Positions 60,378 to 64,000 of a stretch of DNA of 64,000 bases are shown here, in pieces; the stretch's first letter is position 1; each line of letters opens with the position of its first letter. The stretch is taken from assembly GCF_918697925.1 (NCBI RefSeq), contig NZ_CAKKMF010000003.1, positions 1-64,000 on the forward strand, read 5' to 3'. The position numbers and the translations under genes are program-made. Below the pieces are notes generated by a model. That model saw only the letters and a program-made list of their open reading frames with translations. It was not told the origin of the DNA and made no database searches. The stretch comes from Arthrobacter sp. Bi26. Its GTDB lineage: Bacteria > Actinomycetota > Actinomycetes > Actinomycetales > Micrococcaceae.

Positions 60378-60611
60378 ATTGTGTCCCGCTCCGCTCGTAG
60401 ACGGTTCGCCTGCTGAAATCCCTGCGCGAAAGGGGTCTGGCCCACTACGCATCCAGCTTGCGGTTCGCACCCGACTGAAGCACGCCTCGGCGGGGCACAC
60501 TTTCGGGCAGACTTGACGGCCGTAATGTTTGAGACCGCGGACGGCTTGAGCCGCTGCCTGGTCGGGCCGCACAGTAGGTGACTGGTCCGCCGTCGGGCGT
60601 AAGCTCGTGCC

Positions 60612-61232
60612 ATGGCGAGATACTTCGATGTGCACCCCGAGAACCCCCAAGCGCGTTCCATCCTCCAGGCGGTAGAGATCGTGCGCTCAGGCGGCCTGAT
60701 CGTTTACCCCACAGATTCCTGCTATGCCCTCGGCGCGCAGCTGGGAAGCAAGGAGGCGCTGGACCGAATCAGGAGCATCCGCCAACTCGATAACAAACAC
60801 CACTTCACGCTCGTCTGCAAGGACTTCGCGCAGTTGGGCCAGTTCGTCCAGATCGACAACGATGTCTTCCGCAGGATCAAGGCCGTCACCCCCGGCAGCT
60901 ACACCTTCATCCTGCCCGCCACCCGGGAGGTCCCCAAGCGGCTGCTGCACCCGAAGAAGAAGACAGTCGGCGTGCGCATCCCGGACAACCACGTGGTCCA
61001 GGCACTTCTCGCCGAGCTCGGCGAACCCCTGCTGTCCAGCACGCTGCTGCTACCGGACGAGGAAGAGCCTCTTACGCAGGGGTGGGAGATCAAGGAGCGC
61101 CTGGACCACGTAGTGGATGCCGTGATCGATTCCGGCGACTGCGGTGCTGAGCCAACCACGGTGATCGATTTCTCCAGCGGCGTCGCGGAAGTCGTCCGGC
61201 GCGGCATGGGCGATCCTTCCCGCTTCGAGTAG
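60612..61232 (+). CDS. yciO: YciO-type Sua5/YrdC-family protein
   Basis: A 206-residue protein of the YrdC fold. GLIVYPTDSCYALG near residue 30, IRSIRQLDNKHHFTLVCKD, PGSYTFILPATREVPKRLLHPKKKTVGVRIP and the closing TTVIDFSSGVAEVVRRGMGDPSRFE track YciO rather than TsaC/Sua5, so its part in threonylcarbamoyl-adenosine tRNA modification is less certain. Start ATG follows the promoter region shared with the divergent lipoprotein. It marks the return from the eCIS locus to common chromosomal genes. Confidence 0.88.
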   Translation: MARYFDVHPENPQARSILQAVEIVRSGGLIVYPTDSCYALGAQLGSKEALDRIRSIRQLDNKHHFTLVCKDFAQLGQFVQIDNDVFRRIKAVTPGSYTFILPATREVPKRLLHPKKKTVGVRIPDNHVVQALLAELGEPLLSSTLLLPDEEEPLTQGWEIKERLDHVVDAVIDSGDCGAEPTTVIDFSSGVAEVVRRGMGDPSRFE

Positions 61233-61319
61233 CGGAAGACGCCCGGCGGCGACGGCACAGCGTACATTGCGGGCCGGGTCCGCTGCGGGCTGGGTGCGGT
61301 GCCGGCTAATCGTGGCGAG

Positions 61320-61583
61320 CTAGGCGGATTCCGCCGCGCTCGTCTGCCGGTTCCGCAGCCACCGACGGACGAGGTCGATGGCGGCGACGAGCCCGGCCAG
61401 GGGCGAGAGCACCGCTGCGGCATAGACGAACATCATCCAGGTCAGGGTGGTCACCGGGGCCTGGCGGGTGCTCAGGAGCGACAGTCCGCCGAAGAGGCCC
61501 AGGATCCAGAACAGGATGACCCCGGACAGCACTGCAGCTGCGGGGAAGTACTCGTTCGTGACGACTTTCTTCAAGGTTTCCAT
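61320..61583 (-). CDS. small two-helix membrane protein
   Basis: An 87-residue protein with hydrophobic segments at about 14-36 and 46-70 followed by a basic RRWLRNRQ tail, so two membrane spans with the tail inside. No family recognised. ATG 61583 has a clear GAGGAGGG ribosome site. It lies between convergent yciO and the upstream regulator on the same strand. Confidence 0.65.
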   Translation of the reverse strand: METLKKVVTNEYFPAAAVLSGVILFWILGLFGGLSLLSTRQAPVTTLTWMMFVYAAAVLSPLAGLVAAIDLVRRWLRNRQTSAAESA

Positions 61584-61698
61584 GGGCCCTCCTCACACCC
61601 GGCGGTGGGACTGCCCGCCAGGGTCATTCCAAGTATGGGGCCCGGCACGACGGAATTTCCCGAGAATCCCGGCCACGTGACCAAGCTAACTCCTCGTC

Positions 61699-61750
61699 CC
61701 GGCGGTGGCAGCCTTTTGTGCCCTTCAAATTGGCGCTGCCGGCCCGCCGG
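61699..61750 (-). terminator. hairpin after the SARP regulator
   Basis: A bipartite stem (CCGGCGG plus GGCAGC, pairing with GCTGCC and CCGCCGG) lies 19 bp past the regulator stop. There is no U-run, so termination is only probable. Confidence 0.4.
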
Positions 61751-61768
61751 GGACGGGGATGCGGGGCG

Positions 61769-62707
61769 TCAGACCGCGGCCCGGACGCGCTGGAGGAAGG
61801 AATCAAGCACCCGTCCGGCATTCTCATGCATGCGCCGCGACTCCGCCGCCGGAAGCTGCCGGCTCTTGGGCGCGTTCAACCGCTCACCCAGGTAGAGCAG
61901 CGCCGCCAATACCTCGGAGAGTTCGGAATTACTTTCCGCACGCTGGCGCAGGAGCCGCAGATGAGCCTCCTGCAGGGCCGGGCCCGGGGTGCAGCCAAGA
62001 TCGCGGTCAAAGAGCCTGCGGCAACGGTCATACGCCGCCAGGCCTTCCGCCGGCAGGCCGGCCTGTTCATAGGCTGTCACCAGAACCGTCCAGGCCCGCT
62101 CGTTCAAGGGTTCCGCCCGAATGGCAGCCTGAACCAGGTTGACGGCCTCGTCCGGTTTGTCCAGCAGGGCCGCCGTTTCGGCCGCGAGGATCTGCAGCGC
62201 CACTTTCTCGGCTGCATGGCGTGCGCGAGCCTCTTCCGCCCAGTCAGAGGCGAGCTCGAACCCGAGCAGTGGCTCGGCGGAAATCTCCAGGGCCTCGAGC
62301 ATCAAAGGGTACGCCTCATCCGGAGCCAGCTCACCGGCGTCGCGGACCAGTCCACGGAACCGGAACAAATCCAGATCCACGAGGGTGGGGTCCAGGACGT
62401 AACCGCTGTTGGCCGTGCGGAGCGGACCGGTCTTGGTCTGGCCTGGCTGTATGGCACGCCGGATACCGCTGATATAGCTCTCGAGCGTCGCCACGGAGCC
62501 ATCACTCGCGCCGGCGCCCCAGAGAAGATCGATCAGGCGGGTCTTGGACACGGGCGTGCCAAGGTTCAGCAGAAGAATTTCCAGTATGTGCCGGGGTTTG
62601 CATCCCCCCATGTCGGCGGCCGTCAACGCCACGCCGTCCCGGCGCACTTCGAATGATCCGAATAGGCGGACCGAAATGGAGGGTGTAATTTCCGTTGGGC
62701 TATCCAC
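61769..62707 (-). CDS. SARP/BTAD-family transcriptional regulator
   Basis: A 312-residue SARP-type activator. An OmpR-like winged helix (ISVRLFGSFEVRRDGVALTAADMGGCKPRHILEILLL, about 10-95) is followed by a BTAD domain (about 100-245, VDLDLFRFRGLVRDAGEL through AYDRCRRLFDRDLGCTPGPAL). I chose GTG 62707: it has a GGAG site six bases away and starts just ahead of the conserved domain; further in-frame codons back to 62947 show no family likeness. It could regulate the eCIS locus two genes away, but nothing in the sequence proves this. Confidence 0.82.
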   Translation of the reverse strand: MDSPTEITPSISVRLFGSFEVRRDGVALTAADMGGCKPRHILEILLLNLGTPVSKTRLIDLLWGAGASDGSVATLESYISGIRRAIQPGQTKTGPLRTANSGYVLDPTLVDLDLFRFRGLVRDAGELAPDEAYPLMLEALEISAEPLLGFELASDWAEEARARHAAEKVALQILAAETAALLDKPDEAVNLVQAAIRAEPLNERAWTVLVTAYEQAGLPAEGLAAYDRCRRLFDRDLGCTPGPALQEAHLRLLRQRAESNSELSEVLAALLYLGERLNAPKSRQLPAAESRRMHENAGRVLDSFLQRVRAAV

Positions 62708-63063
62708 GATGTTCTCCGATTTCCCCAGGTAAAACGAACTCAATCGTCTGCGAAGAGCCGGATCAACATCGAAACCAGGCCGTACTGAGACACTGTTCCC
62801 TCCGGCTTTCCAATGACACCGTGACACGCCCGGCCGGGCGCAACAAGGCATGCCGCTACCCGATCTTTCGCCCAAAGAAAGACGGGTACAGGCGTCAGTA
62901 CCGTTGAGTAAGGACGTGGAGCGGCGGGCAGGTATTTGCGGCGCCAAACAAGTAATTCCGCGGGCGGCCGCAATTTGGACCCAAGTAGTTAAGCAGGGCA
63001 GGAATTCGGCCTCGGCGGGACTATTTCAGCGGGTAAAATCGCCCTCTCTGGGCGGGATTTTCC
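62708..63063. other. 356-bp intergenic region
   Basis: Between two minus-strand genes. Apart from the protease terminator at the right end I see no gene. The middle part is less GC-rich than average (for example around 62940-63030), as expected for a promoter region of the SARP gene. Confidence 0.5.
63035..63061 (-). terminator. intrinsic terminator of the HtrA-like gene
   Basis: On the minus strand AAAATCCCGCCC-AGAGA-GGGCGATTTT forms a GC stem flanked by A/T pairs, with GATTTT as the T-run (a 2-base bulge on one arm). It begins three bases after the stop codon. Confidence 0.75.
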
Positions 63064-64000
63064 CTACTGGTTGTCGGTCATCTCCGCGGGCACCGCCACC
63101 AGCCTGAGGTCCGAGCCGTCACGGAGCACGGCAAGTTCCAAGGGCTCCCCGATCGCTTCGGCGAACAGCAGTTTCTGCAGGCTCTCGGCGTTGGACACGT
63201 ACATCTGTCCGACCTTCAGGAGGATGTCGCCGGCCCGGAGCCCGGCGCGCTCGGCCGGCGACCCCGGCAGGACTTCGACCACAAGCAGGCCCTCCCTGCG
63301 GCCTGTCCGGACGACGGCGCTTGGCTGCAGCTGGATCGGCGTGTTAACCAGACCCAGGTACGCCCGGCGGACACGGCCGTCCTTGAGCAGCGAAGCAATG
63401 ATCCGCCGGGACGTGGCGTTGATTGGAACCGCCAGGCCGAGCCCGACTCCGGCCACGGCGGTATTGATGCCGACGATCCGGCCGCGGGCGTCCGCCAGCG
63501 CCCCGCCTGAACTGCCGGGGTTGAGGGCCGCGTCGGTCTGGATGACGTCCTCGATCACGCGCCGGCTCCGCCCGGACCAGACGGGGATGGAACGGCCAAG
63601 CCCGCTTACCACGCCGGCGGTGACGGAGCCTGCGAGCCCGAGCGGATTGCCCACGGCGATAACCAGCTGGCCGACCCGAAGGGATTCGGCGTCGCCCATT
63701 TCCGCCGGCGCCGCCGTGGGCGCCCTGCCATGGACCACGGCAAGATCGGAGAGCGGGTCGGCGCCCACCACGTCAACAGCCGTGCTGGTGCCGTCGGCGA
63801 AGACGGCATGGCCGGACTGGGCGCCGCCCACCACGTGGGCATTCGTGAGCAGATACCCGTCCGAGGTGAACAGCACGGCCGAACCCGCACCGACCCTGAG
63901 CCTGCCGTTGCGCCCGTTGCCGGTCATTTCGAGCGCTGCGACGTGCTGTGTGACAGCCTCGGCCACGCGGATGACCGTTGCGGAATAGGAATCCAGGGGG
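63064..64000 (-). CDS. HtrA/DegP-like trypsin-fold protease with PDZ domain (partial, 5' end off window)
   Basis: A serine protease whose first codons lie beyond the right edge; the frame stays open to position 64000 (reading LDSYSATVIRVAEAVTQHV at the edge, a usual HtrA lead-in). The catalytic triad is visible: His in YLLTNAHVVGG, Asp in DPLSDLAVV, Ser in LNPGSSGGAL. One PDZ domain follows (about 90 residues before the end, GLLVVEVLPGSPAERAGLRAGDILLKVG). No signal peptide or anchor is seen in the part present. Envelope protein quality control is the family role; a closely similar short form without a membrane anchor is also possible. Confidence 0.9.
   Translation of the reverse strand, partial: PLDSYSATVIRVAEAVTQHVAALEMTGNGRNGRLRVGAGSAVLFTSDGYLLTNAHVVGGAQSGHAVFADGTSTAVDVVGADPLSDLAVVHGRAPTAAPAEMGDAESLRVGQLVIAVGNPLGLAGSVTAGVVSGLGRSIPVWSGRSRRVIEDVIQTDAALNPGSSGGALADARGRIVGINTAVAGVGLGLAVPINATSRRIIASLLKDGRVRRAYLGLVNTPIQLQPSAVVRTGRREGLLVVEVLPGSPAERAGLRAGDILLKVGQMYVSNAESLQKLLFAEAIGEPLELAVLRDGSDLRLVAVPAEMTDNQ

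Overview
The window is high-GC actinobacterial chromosome, most like a member of the Micrococcaceae (Arthrobacter/Pseudarthrobacter type). This rests on GC-rich third codon positions, frequent GTG starts, tightly overlapping ATGA gene junctions, SARP/BTAD and LuxR regulators, a form I CO dehydrogenase cluster and Tat/lipobox secretion signals. No rRNA, tRNA, CRISPR array, integrase or transposase was recognised.

Region 1 (1-10.3 kb) is housekeeping and stress-related: a hotdog thioesterase, a RibD/DHFR-like reductase, a PiT phosphate transporter with a small membrane partner, a two-domain universal stress protein, a multi-pass membrane protein, an erythromycin-esterase-family protein translationally coupled to a beta-CASP metallo-beta-lactamase nuclease, and an acyl-CoA ligase closed by a strong hairpin.

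Region 2 (10.3-18.6 kb) is a secreted oxidase block: a Tat-exported multicopper oxidase followed after 1 bp by a lipoprotein with a His/Asp-rich tail, and next to it an 1856-residue haem peroxidase of the animal type with RTX-like calcium repeats, fibronectin III and Ig-like domains. Together they resemble known bacterial Mn(II)-oxidising enzymes; this is inference.

Region 3 (19.1-32.7 kb) is molybdenum enzymology. An FdhF/YdeP-type oxidoreductase, a DUF6457 protein and a divergent LysR regulator precede a compact operon: coxM-coxS-coxL-xdhC/YHS-mobA-like-coxD-coxE-coxG-coxF. CoxL carries the form I active-site motif AYACSFR, so genuine CO oxidation (likely trace-gas scavenging) is predicted.

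Region 4 (33.1-60.4 kb) is an extracellular-type contractile injection system (eCIS), the most interesting part. On the minus strand, read from 57.4 kb down to 36.1 kb, are a DUF4255 cap-like protein, an AAA+ ATPase, a DUF4157 protein, a 1420-residue putative cargo/effector, sheath, tube, a tail assembly protein, a DUF6760 protein, a 976-residue disordered protein, a second tube protein, a LysM baseplate protein, a VgrG-like spike, gp25, a gp6-like baseplate protein, a tail protein I and a zinc-ribbon membrane protein. A LuxR regulator precedes the operon; a divergent arm carries an Ig-like membrane protein and a PAAR tip. A 1019-residue ATPase-BTAD regulator and a SARP flank the locus. No tail fibre, canonical tape measure, capsid, terminase, integrase or T6SS membrane complex is visible. 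Three neighbouring proteins share short hydrophobic-Gln-Arg motifs, and the last 350 or so residues of the cargo lie in DNA of lower GC, as expected for an exchangeable toxin tip.

Region 5 (60.6-64 kb) returns to chromosomal genes: yciO, a small membrane protein, the SARP regulator and a partial HtrA-like protease that runs off the right edge.
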